From Trachythela sp. YZ-2020 (taxonomy: Eukaryota; Cnidaria; Anthozoa; Malacalcyonacea; Clavulariidae), in assembly GCA_016169945.1 (NCBI GenBank), contig JADLSH010000387.1, forward strand, positions 2,604,001 through 2,668,000: a DNA stretch of 64,000 nt, read 5' to 3'. The notes under the pieces were generated by a model, which worked only from the letters and a program-made list of their open reading frames with translations, was not told the DNA's origin and searched no databases. This document shows, in pieces, positions 45,615 through 58,200 of this stretch. Both the position numbers and the translations under genes were made by a program. Position 1 is the first letter of the stretch, and every line of letters begins with the position of its first letter.

Positions 45615-48600
45615 TTCAGCTCGTTAGTGACAATGGTAAAGTCCGATCCTCGGACGACAACGAGTTAAATAATAAATCACGTCTCGCTTGTACAAAATGC
45701 CGGCGACATTTATAAGACTAATTACGGACGTATTCATCGTCGCATATATCTTGGCTTTGAAAATATTACTGCCAGATTCACCTGTGAGGCGCGGTGTTAA
45801 TCTGTCGACTGATAAGATCGGAAGAGAATATATATTTCCCGTTCAAGACTCACTGTTGATCCCAGTACTTCCAAATTAATGAAATAATTAGATTTTGACA
45901 GCGTTTCACCGGGTGAAAGGAAATGTCAACTGACAAATGCGCAGAAAATCCTATGGAGGTTACCGAACCATTTACTAATTATAGTTGAAAATCATTATTC
46001 TGCTCGAGGGCTTGACATTTCAGAGGGGGTTTAAAAATCATCTGATATAACTACATAATGTTTTAAATATAGAAACTACTCACACTAGAATGTGTCATTA
46101 GGTACTTGAACGGTCAATTGAGTTTCAAAAAGACCAATTTCGTATGTAAAGCGCCATGTATACCCTTATTTTTAGTCCAATACAATGCTTTTGCAATGTG
46201 GCGATTGTTTTAGCTTCAAATTGCTTTAGCACCTAAGTTGTACATATATATACAGTACAAAAAACTCATTTTACACTTTCATATTTCTGTATATTATGTA
46301 AAGGCATGATAATTTGGCATTTAGTTCGCTTTATATCGAAAAGCGGTAGATAGCACTATTTCGCACTATTTATATATAATAACCTTGGTTGAAATGCGTT
46401 GACGTTACGTGTTGATGTGCATGGTTATTGATCACAGAGTTCCGGGGAGTATATGAGCATTGAATACGTTCTGAGGTTTGGCACAGCAAGAGTTAGGAAG
46501 ATTGCTTTCAGCTTTTAGCCAAAACATGCATGGTGTTGGGATGTGTGTTTGATTGAACATGGATAATCATAGACGCCTGCTGTAAGCGCCACATTGCTAA
46601 GTGTGTAGGTGGAGCTGTCATTCATTATATCCAAGCATGTAAACTCTAATCGGATAAATAAAATTCGCGGTGTCCATCTTAACCGTATCGCAGGTTGTGT
46701 TGTAATTACCTGCGTGATATATATAGTCATATAGAGCGAAGACAAAGCTTACGAAAGTTAGTATACCTCAAAAAGTGCTTGAGAGAACTGAACTCAAATA
46801 TAGCTACTTACTGATAAATGTTTCAATGTCAAGGTCAACAAGAAAAAGTTGAAAGTTTTTAAAATACAAACAAAAGTCAAAACACAATACATATACTTGA
46901 CTTTGTTCCAATGCCACTCACACGAACCGAAATCAATTTTTTGAAAAAATGAAGAAAGAAACATTGATACTCTGAATGTAACATGGCAGTCTTGAGAAAG
47001 TCGACCATCGTTTTAGGCCGAACCATTTAATTTGGATAAAGTGTAACCGCCATATTTTATTATATGTAGGGTATTTTAGAGAGCAATGAACAAAAAGTGC
47101 GGCAAAATGTCGTTCACATGCATTTCAGTAACACAATAATTAAAGCACTGGGGTGCAACTGAAGTTTTATCATTTATGTTGTCTCTACATGCACACTGCA
47201 TTACTGGATATATTAGCTGATATTCTTCTAGAAATTTCACTCAGCTTAACTTTTGTCAACGACTATTCGAGATAGCGCAAGGCCAAGGCCAAGGATGTAG
47301 CTATTACTTGAAAAATCTTAGTTCACTTCGTTAAAAATAAAATATCCCAAAGCGGAAAGGCAAAGTCTTACCCAAACGTCTGTACATTTAAAAAGAGGTC
47401 TATTAAAAATCGCAAAGTCCTATTTAGATTCCAAACTTCTTCCGAAATCACAACTCCTGTATTGGCTGTAAATTCACGGCCAATTAAATATCACAATTAA
47501 AATCTCCAAAAACCCCAAAATCTCAAGAAGTATCGTATTATTTTAAAATCCAAATCAATCTCATACGCTCATCTAGTGCAGGTGTTACGTCCCATGCACC
47601 TGCACTCCCAAGTATAGTTAAATGTATATTATATACTTAATGATTCCTATTACTTGTATCTGATTATCTATGATAATACCCAAATAGATATTGAATTTTT
47701 GCCCTGCCATGCGCAAAAGCCGTTGCGAGTGAGACAGTTTTATTCACCAAAATGTTTATAGTTATCACGGTAATAAAACAGTTTGACAATTAAGACACCG
47801 TCAAGACTGAGCCAATACTCAATAGTATCGGGACACGAATGCTCGCCCATACATGCTTACATTTATGTTTACAAATGTCACTAGTGCATTGACATTGTAA
47901 ACTTGAGTCTTAACCATAAAATTTATTACAGGAAATCATTTAGGAACATTGCTTAAAGTAGAAATAACTTATGTACATCTAATCCAAGGTAGAAAACATT
48001 TTTCATGCCATGCACGATTCGAATCGTGGTAGTATCTATGCCACTATGATAACCGAAACCACTTCCCATAAGTTTTGGTAAAATGTTAGCCTGCACCCGG
48101 CACAGACCTATCTTGATATTACTTATCAAATATTTATCGAATTACAAGTAAGTAAAAAAGGTTATGTGTATGCATGCTGGTGAGGTTTGTATTTGAACTA
48201 TATAATAGCTATAGATGTGCATGATAAAGTATCAAAACACTTCGTCTTCGGACGTTTTGAGCGAAGATCTATCATGCAGGAGGCAATTGAAGGACCTTTG
48301 AAGGGTCTCACAAAGCCAAGAAAGAGCATTCACTCGAAACCTCAAATTGTTTTTAATCATTTTCAGACAAAAACCACAGCGTTATTGACTATTGTTGTCT
48401 ACTTCCCATGCACTGGACCCCACGCTTTTTGTAAAATGTATGCTGTGATGTTCCATCAAAACCTACTGACACAGTGTGTAAATGTGTTCATGCATGTTGC
48501 CTGCTGGAATTTACTCCCTCATTTAATGCGTATATATCAGTACAACATCGTGGGATACGATATTGAAATATATTAAAAAGAAAACAATATGTTAAGGCAG

Positions 48601-51400
48601 AAACGCCTGTGACCTGTAGCTATTGTCCATGCATGGCTCTGTCACTGTGAACCAGATAAAACAGACGTTTTCATTGTCATTCGAAGCAACAGGACAGTAT
48701 AACTCAGTAGCATGAAAATGATACTTGATGAGAACGAGGCAATATTTTTTTGATCGAAAAGTGTTATCGGAAAGTGTTCTCGATCGAAAGTGTTATCAAT
48801 ATATACTAATCAATGCATGGCATGCAGATTTACCTGAGTATAAATTTACAATAATACTATATGAATTGAGTCAAGAAATTATTAAATTACCGTCTATTAT
48901 TCAACTCAATTATTATTCTATTGTTTAGTGAATGTGATCTCCCGCGCAGTAAAGACCTTTGTTGGGAATACAAGGTCAATTCGCTCGTCATATTTAATAA
49001 TACAGTGTATATAATATATTTATATAGGCTTCCCGTTTTATAAAGTCTTAAAGGTAAAATCTATGAGAAACACATTGTGTTCCAAGTAACATGGAAAAAT
49101 AAAGTTAAACTGATGTGGGCGTGGTGGATATATATAGCTTTATAGTACCATATATGTATGGAGTTGTCACTGCAGGGTCGATTCAAATCCCGAAACGTGC
49201 GTGACTATATATAGTGTCCCATATATATATATATTTATTTATTTAGGATTGCCACAGTTCAATACATACACTTTATAAGTCTATAAAGAAAACAAAATCA
49301 TGTATGATTTATAACAGCTGCTTAATTGTAAAGCCAATTATTGTGGTTCCGATAGATAGAAAATATGTTACTTTCAACACAATATGGTGTCCTTATTCCT
49401 GTTAGACAACGTTTTCCATGCGCCCATGACTTGCGAATTCCTGGAGTCCCAAATCAGCCATTACTGTTTCTCTTTTATCCCATTTTTCGTTATCCGAACT
49501 AACGAACGTCATTCCACGTCAAATCTATATTGCATGGACTCTCCCAAAAGTAAGTTTCATTACCGCGATCACATCCACTGACCTTCTAAACTCAATAAAA
49601 TACGATGTTCAATAAAATTTAATGTTTGATCTTTTTTCTGGGCCAACGTCTGTCTGCAATAGTAAAACATGACGGAGAATGACATGCATGTCAATTGTCA
49701 AGGAAACATGTCGCTATAGGCGTCTGTATATGGGGACTATAGATTTGCTATATAGACAGTTAACAAGATATAGTTAACCATACCACCGTCTTAGACCGAT
49801 GATTATATTTTTACCGGGGCTTCAGGCAGATGCATGCGGCTCAGTAAACATTCCCAGATTAATAAAACTAGATTACATAAATCTTGTTACGAGTATTATG
49901 AGAAACATTCCGAGCCGATATGCCACAAAATTTCAGTTTTCCGACCGTAAGCTTTGACTGCAGGTCAACTCCTTTGGTGCAAACTGAATATGCAAATTTC
50001 AAGTACAGCATATAATTGTTAAATATCAGCTACTATATATATTACGTTCGGGAAAAAAACTATAAACTTTTTAGAACTGGAATTAAGCAAATAGTAAGGA
50101 TTTTGAGGTTTATAAGATTTAGAAGATAAAATCTAAGAAAAATTATATTTATGAGTAGTATTTGCAAAATTTGGTATCATATATGAGACATGTATACTTT
50201 TTTAAATATTCAGTTTTCCATGCATATATATTGAGAGTTAATGTCTAAAACTGGCTCAGAAAATCGCAGTACTCTTAGACACTTATGGTGGTTTTTGATT
50301 TTGGAAATTTTTAATAATATATATAGGTGCACATCAGTGGTGCACATCAGTGGTGCACATATATCTAGTAAAGTGAATTTGAAATTATTAAAAATCCTTA
50401 TAAACCTTTACAAGAATCTATATCTGTTCATGCAGTGGAATGTGAAAAGGATGAAAATAGATATAAATAGATAATGCATGCATGCATGGTGTCACATCAC
50501 TGTACCAAATTTGGTGCCTTCTTCACAGGGTATTGAATTTTGTGTTAATTCACATAGTTTGCAATATTACCTTGAAGTTTGGGGTCAACGAGCTTAATAT
50601 ATATAAGGGTGCTGTAACGCCGTTCATTTGTCATGCAGCTCGCAATGGAACGCAAATTGGGATATGTAAAAAACTATACCTACAGAAAAACAAATGATGT
50701 TGCATGCACACATGCATGTTACTGCATATTTTACTCCGCTCATTCATTTGATGCGGCGCGCTAAATGTAGCTGCAATCTATCTACGGGTAGTCCTTACAT
50801 AACAGATCTGTGTATGGCGAAATTTTTGTTTGGGCAAGTGGCATGCTAGGAAATTGCGCATGCATGCACTTTGGAATGAAATCTTTGCTCTCTTTGGATC
50901 GGTCCTGGCTATAGGAGTAGTTGGCATATATATAGGGCGGGACCATGAAAAGGACCAGCTAGCCTGGGTATCATATACCAGTATGATCGGATAAGCTCTG
51001 ACCTGTGCTAGTTGCATACCTGACCACAATATCAGGATCATGCATGTATCTTAAAATAGCTTAACCTATATAAGGAGGTGCTATCCTTTCAAGACGTCAC
51101 GTTTTCTCGAATAACGTTGTATAAATGGCTTTTAGAAACCTGTTATTATTGTTAAGGCTTTACATCTTTTTATAGTAATATGTATATATGCATGCTATTT
51201 GGCTGTTACGATACGCCATGGGAGTTTGAATTTTCTCTTACATTCACATGGTGAAATCTTTAGCTTATCTGAAATATTATCAAGAAATAAACTTAAAATG
51301 GTCTGACTATATTCCTTATGAGAAACATGTCGGAACAGAGTATATTGTGATTTTTCGCTGAACTTGAACTGACGTCGAACAATCATGCACGGTGGTCTAC
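45615..51400. other. Non-coding region; one PLE end fragment at 48,241-48,276
   Basis: No gene supported. At 48,241-48,276 the minus strand reads CTTCGCTCAAAACGTCCGAAG, close to the hammerhead-like PLE phrase at 33,203. The 129-residue ORF at 48,187-48,576 runs through it and is doubtful. Confidence 0.45.
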
Positions 51401-51560
51401 AGTGGCGTAGCCAGCCCGCCGATTTGGTCCCGCTATGCAAATTTCAAATCATCACCATTATTCATTTCTTTAGAAATTGATTGTTTTCACCGTCAATGAC
51501 ATGCACGAACAAATTAAATTTGCATAGCGGGACTAAATCGGCGGGCTGGCTACGCTACTG
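51401..51560. mobile_element. 160-bp hAT-like MITE with 8-bp target duplication
   Basis: Inverted ends CAGTGGCGTAGCCAGCCCGC (arm about 45 bp, a few mismatches) are bounded by GTGGTCTA at 51,393-51,400 and 51,561-51,568. CA...TG ends and an 8-bp duplication are the hAT hallmark. Confidence 0.88.
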
Positions 51561-53127
51561 GTGGTCTACATTCTATCTTATAGCAGAGTGTACTAATCTG
51601 AAAATCTGCATAGCAATCTGTATGACGTCGCAAAATATCCCAAGGTCTCAACTATGTTAATGTTAATATAGGAATGACTGAATTAACCAAAAGTTGACTG
51701 AAAGAAAACAAGTTGAAAATTGCCAACCTTAAGATTACATGTCAGTCACGATTATGTGTGACAGGTTTAATGCTGTTGTTAATAAGCACATGCCGATACT
51801 CTATATTTTGAAGTGGGCGGGATGTGTACTGTATTTGTCCCATTTTGAAGGCTTTTCCTTTTAATTTAATTTCTTAATAAAAGTTACACGATCACCTGTT
51901 GTTCGTATTCTATATGGTGCACTCCCTTTTTCCTATGTGTCTGTCAATTAATGGTGATATACATCAAGGTGGGGTGTACAAACTTTATAGCTAAATGCAT
52001 GTCATCTCATATCAATCCTTTCATGTCAGGTAGGTCTCTGCATCAGATAAGGAGAAAGATAAGAGGGAAAAAATTGTTTTTTTGCAGTTTCTTCATATGG
52101 AAATGAATTGTGTTATAGATTTCAAAAGTACTATAGCTAGTTAAATCAGCAATCTGTCTTCTGAACTCAAGTGAGAGTGTGTTCATTTTGCCGACTTTAG
52201 TGTATATGTTATACATATAGCTGTTGTCGATAGTTTAGTTTAAAATTTGCTACCCTCCGCTGGCGCGTCATGAATCACGGTGTAAGATCCACGCAATATC
52301 TATATTAGACGCTGATGTTTTTTTAATTAATTATTGACTTTGTGGTATTATTAAAAGTTGTATGGTGGTGATTTATAACACAATTCACGCTGACATAACC
52401 TTTCTTTCAACAACTGCTATATTTTTCAGTTTACCACAATGCTTATATTGTTGTTGCATGCACCTGCAAATTTTTGGCACAAGAATAGACCCATATCAGA
52501 TAAATTAAACAAGAAAAACGATGTCGACGATGAATCTATAGTTGCTCAAGCACGTTGTGGGTGTGTTTAGATTAGTTGGTTTTAATGCAGTAAATTCTAG
52601 AGTTGGTAAAAATTTTTAGATCACTTCGGGTTCAGAATTAAAGCCTTTTGGTGTGTTTTTGGTGTTTTGTTTTGAGAGATATTTGTATATATATTTAGTT
52701 ATTTTAATGAATATTGTTTTTCTTCAATACAAAATATGATAACGTATATTAAAGTCAGATAATTTTATATATATTACACCAGCAAATCTATAAAACTGAT
52801 AAAAGGTCGAATGTTATATGTGCCAGGTGTCTGTAGAAAGCCTGGTGAAAGAAAACTCATCAATAATTAAATGCTTATACTGTTTTAGTGTTTAATACTA
52901 CCTCTAATATATTGCCTTTGCAAATAATTCGCATTTAGCCCATTTACTCGAATAATCGCCGTCCTCTAATAAACGCCTACTTGTAGAAACAACTACTCAA
53001 ACAAGTAACACTTGACGCATTCTTAACTAAAGAAGACAGCAAACATATCTTTGAACTAAAGAAGACAGCAAACATTCTGTATGAAGATACATACCTTGTT
53101 GTTCTGAATGCTGTCCGTTTACACTTA
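51561..53127. other. No gene seen
   Basis: AT-rich, no long ORF, no repeat recognised. Confidence 0.5.
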
Positions 53128-53258
53128 TGTGCGATTTTCTGCTTCTGATGGATGTGAACGAGTGGATGAGTTATGAATATTCAGATAAGGGGACATTTAC
53201 TCAAAACATTCATAACTCATATGCTCGTTCACATCCATCAAAAGAAGAAAATCGCACC
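53128..53258. repeat. Hairpin with ~50-bp arms
   Basis: GTGCGATTTTCTGCTTCTGA through GAGTTATGAAT at 53,128-53,177 is inverted at 53,209-53,258 with a few mismatches and a loop of about 31 bp. It may be a small MITE; no target duplication found. Confidence 0.75.
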
Positions 53259-54495
53259 TAAAATCGCAGCAAAAATTGCAAGTGTCACCTTCGAATATTA
53301 AGCGCCGTACCAGAAGCGCTGACAAAAAATTACTGTGAACGCCATATGGCATTAAGCATTTGACATCTTTGTGTAAATTTTCAATTAAACAAAAAACGAA
53401 CAATTGCATGAAGGCATTCGATATCGATTGTACGATCTTTCTTCTAATCTATTATTCTATGCTACTATATACTCGGTTTTCGGATTGTTTGAAGTCTTTT
53501 TCGCTGCATGGCCGGCAGCTGCATGCAGTACATGCATGAAATATATGATTTCCAGATCCAGTTCAACAGATTTAAACGATAGGGACATAATTATCTTTAT
53601 CGGATAAACACAATTTCGTTTGATTTCTCGGCTATCGCTGCAGTTAATGTTGCTTTTAAGACCTTTTACATGCTGATGTAGTCCATATGGTGTAATGGGG
53701 TTCGCCGCAACTTCTAATCAGTTTACGCTATGCATATGGCTATTGAATATATTCATGCCGTGTATATTTATATTTCCTTATAATTGTCAAGTTACAATAA
53801 TCATATAGTTGTCTTGAAGAAAAATGGCAGGTTTCATTAAAACATCTGCATGGGCGAGGATACCTGCCATGGTCATTCTGCTATAGCACGAGGTTCAGTT
53901 TGCGCACAGCAAATATTATCTTAGTCTTCAGGTTAATTGGTGTTAATTGTTGAGGAAATGTGTTTATGCAGACATTCGCAGCAACCACAGGACGTTTACC
54001 TTATGATGACCGGCCTTGAATGTAAGTACAGAATCATAATATTTGGGCAAACATTGACCCCGCAGCGGCAAACTCAGTATGAAATATTTGGAAATTTTCA
54101 ACCCAGCATCTCACCGAGGAGTGCAAAATATTTGTGAACGTATTACCTTTTATGGAAATCATGAACGTTGCCAAGAAACTCTTAGCTTTCAAAGTGCTAT
54201 TTTTAGGATCCCCAGGAGAGAAAATACCAAAATGTTTTATGATTAAAGTCTGTTCCCTAGTCCTTCCCCCAGAAACTTGGAGCTCGCTGCGAGCGTTGCA
54301 CGGTATGACTAATGCATCGAGAGCATGCCTTTAGTTGCAATCTACTGTACATGTAGAATACCAAAATCAAAATACAGAGAACAGAAATACATGTCTGTAG
54401 ACTGTAGTTGAAAATCCAGTACAAAAATTGAATTATGGATGCATGATCCTTCTTTAAAAGCAACAATTTTATATCTCAAAACGTGGGGTTCTGCC
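53259..54495. other. No gene seen
   Basis: Only short ORFs without recognisable domains. Confidence 0.5.
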
Positions 54496-54564
54496 CTGGT
54501 TTGTGTCTGAACAACCTGTAAAAGATTACCTTAATCTTTTCAGGTAGTTCAGACACAAATCAAG
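54496..54564. repeat. Short hairpin
   Basis: CTGGTTTGTGTCTGAAC at the left pairs with GTTCAGACACAAATCAAG at the right; CCTG(T)AAAAGATTA and TAATCTTTTCAGG continue the stem inwards to a tiny loop. Confidence 0.75.
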
Positions 54565-54976
54565 GCACCTTATATAGTATTTATATGTATAGTCTATAGT
54601 CTATAGTGACCATAAATTTATACAACGTGCACGCGTGCACATGTCATTTTCACTGTTCGGCTTGTGCAGTCACGCGAGAATATTACGTCATGCTATATAA
54701 CCGGTAATTTTGGGGGCAAATTGTGGATTTCTGCAAAAGTGCCGTTTTCGTTTATATCTTGCGAAATACCGAGAATTATAAGATAATCTATACCTCTCTA
54801 GAATCCTTGAACAACAGTGAGTATTTTGGTGTATAGTTTGTTGCTTTAGCATGTCTAGAACTCGAGTTATTCAGGAAAGTTGGCGTACGTATTGATGTAA
54901 AAAATTGTCAGCCATGTTGAATTTGATTTTAATTAGTTTGTGACGTCACTTGCACAAGCCGAATAATCAGTCGTTA

Positions 54977-55220
54977 CTGGGGCCGGTTGTTCAAAAGTCG
55001 GTTAACGCTAACCCCGGGTTAAATTTTAATATGCTGTTCTGGTTTGTATACTTCTACATGTTTGTTTATTTCAAAACTTTATTTACAAAAACTTCTATCG
55101 CCCAGTACAAGGTTGATAGAAAAAAGTATTCATATTAATATAACCGATGTCGGGAAACTTGTATGAAAGTTACCACTAACCCAGGGTTAACTTAACCGGC
55201 TTTTGAACAACCGGCCCCTG
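54977..55220. mobile_element. MITE with GGGGCCGGTTGTTCAAAAG ends and TA duplication
   Basis: Ends GGGGCCGGTTGTTCAAAAG (left) and CTTTTGAACAACCGGCCCC (right) are exact complements and are followed inwards by GTTAAC motifs. TA lies directly outside at 54,975-54,976 and 55,221-55,222, which suggests a TA-targeting (mariner-like) family. Confidence 0.85.
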
Positions 55221-55222
55221 TA

Positions 55223-58200
55223 AGGTAAAGAACGGGACTGGTCAAACCAAAATCATGGTTGTCATTGTGCCTTCGCCCCTCCCCCTACGTTTACGGAACT
55301 TCGATACCCCTGGAAATTACAGTAAGAAAAAAGTTCTCACGATTAAGTAACTAATAGTAACGCTGGGCGCGTATTACCGCGAAAATGATTAAGATACACG
55401 ACAAGGCTATACAGGAAACACTTAACATACCTAACAAAACAGACCCACAGTACTGTCAGGATCGGTTTTAATGACAATTATATTAAATAGTAAAGTATTA
55501 CCCTAATATACCCTCGGTATTACCATGGTAGATTATTTTGGCTAGAGTACATTGGGGGTACAAATTACATTTGTATCAAATGTTATAAGTACAGTAAGTA
55601 AGGAGAAGGTGGCAAGATGACATGCACAATTGATCCTCTTAAAAGTTTTCTTTCATTTTGACCTTTTTTGTTTCCTTGGCCAATATCAGTAAAAACCTCT
55701 CGGGCTAATAAAGATATGAATGATATACGGTTAAAGTGTCAGATTAATTTTTTTATCGACGTAATCAGTTGTTCATTGGAAGTCGATAATGATCTCAAAA
55801 ATGCAGGTAATGTACATACTCTGCATTACGCCCAGGCGACGAACAAAAATGTGAATGAGGCCATCAATGCCTATAAAATATCTTAAAAACACAAATGTTT
55901 GTCAAAGCCACCTGTCAAATAACATCACATAATTATAGATAAGTAAGGAGTGTGGATAGACTGACGAATTAAGACGCTTAATTTAGATTTTTCGTCTACG
56001 AAAAATTCTCGACCTGAAAGGAACTTTTTGCATGAGAGGATTCGTATGGCATTTGAGTTTTTTACGGCTTATTCACTTCAAGAAAGTTGTTAGTTGGAAT
56101 TATAGAACTGAACACGAAACAAGCAGTGTAGTTTTAAAAACTGCAGCAGTGTCGTACTTTACTCATGGCCAAGGGTCCGTAATATCTTCCCTTTGGAGAT
56201 TAATTAGTTTAAAATAAGGAATAAACACATGTTTATTTTCACTAGCTATAATATTGCGAAATTTTTTAGCTATGAAATAGCTCATTAAACTCGTTCAAAT
56301 GTCCTTACGATCCTTATTACATTTACGATCTTTCGTGTTAATTGCTATCTGCATACGTTACTTAATTCACTGAACTCTGCATGAAGAAGAATGTTTTTTT
56401 GATAAAAGAATGGTGACGCTATTTTTGTAGTACAAACTTATGTTGGCGATAAAATACCTCTAACTTAAGATATGGAGAAAAGCTTATAGACATATCTGTA
56501 TAGGCACTTTTGATAAAATGCACGAATTCAAGCAGGTCCTTGTCACCTTGTCCTTGATTACTTGAGACGTTAATTATGAGTGACTGCACCTCATTAAGTA
56601 AAACATTTCGCAATTATTGAAGAAAGCTAAAGTATATACTCAAAAGGCACTTCAATATTTAAAAGGTCATTATTATCGTACATATATTATAAAAGAGGGT
56701 TTGAATTGCTTTTGGAAGGAAGGAAAGACTTAAAAGTGTCAATAACTATAAGGGTTATTAAAACAGAAAAGATACTTTAGTTCCAAAAAGATATCTTACA
56801 ATAAATAGCATTTAAAATCAAATTACAAAGATAAAAATTTTCTACATTGTATTTAAACCTATATATAGATCTTATATTTAATATAAATGCTCTTATATAA
56901 ATTCTTGTATGACGCACGCAATTCAGTTTTCTTTTGTAAAGCTGCAAAGTGTTGTTCTTAAAAACATTATCAAATCAAATTAGCCGAATTAAATCGTAAT
57001 AAATAGTTCGAATTTGAATGAATGACAGCTAAAGTTTAGTGCATGAATTGAATCGTTTAGCCTTAGAGAAAAAGTCGGGAAATCACGGTTAATAAAGTCA
57101 CTTTTAACAAGAATTCCCAGTATATCCACAAGACCGGAAAACGAAAATTTCGTTCCTCTAATTATCTAATATTAAAGAACTTTTAAATATTTACAGATAA
57201 CATCATTTACATTTTTTACATATCTCTCTTTATTCTCAAGAAAATGTCCAGTGTAGTAAAATGTTTTGGCAGGCAAGTTTACCATACATGCAGCAACTAA
57301 GCAACATAAATATACATGGTATCCCGTTCTCCCCATAGAAATGAAGGCCTGTTTAGGAGTTTAGAACTTGATTGGAACTTTATCCATGAAATCCCTGTTT
57401 TTAGATATAACAATTTTCGTGACCAGGTTTCAAGTCTTGTCATGTGACCAAAATAAAGAGGCATCATTGGCTTATTTTCTCCTGAAAGAACTTCAGTGAC
57501 AGTGCAAGGATCGATGGGAATGTACAAGTTTCGATAAGACGATAGCTTTTTTAATCATGATAAACACATTGTCATTGATCAAATTGGTGCATATTTCAAT
57601 TGAATAGCACCGTTGTCGTTGCCAACTGAACACTGAACTAGTTTTCTGTTTGGAGATTAAAATCAAAGAACTGCGCACTTATACGTGAAAGCTAATATCT
57701 GATTAGTTTTAGGCGGGAGTCTAAATACTTTTAAGATATTATTAGCATTATTATAGTGCCATGCATGGAACTGAAACCATGTAGGTATAACCTTCGAATG
57801 TTATTTTGTATAAATAAATAAAAACACCCCACGGAAAATCACATGCATAAAATAATGAGACTCACAAAAATATATATTCCGCCAAGCCCTATAAAATAGC
57901 AGTCTGTGCTCATGACTATATAAAAATGTCCAACATTTTCGAAATATACTTCATATTTTACATAATGTTCATTTTTCGTATTAAGCCATCTTAATCTGAT
58001 TACTACTTATACTGTTATAGGGCAAAAGTTCCTAGAATATAGCAGAAAATAGCACCAAATTCAGTCATGGTGGTCAATTACAAGAAGCGTAGTTGGAAAT
58101 CACACTTTTTATTTGATGGATTACGGGTTTTTTAATAGGGCAAAAAAAAGAGAGAAGAAGGAATTATCTTTATCTATTAATACCACACAGACCGATGCAC

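Noticed and set aside
48187..48576. 129-codon ORF
   Set aside because: No domain or splice-linked partner, and it crosses a Penelope end fragment.
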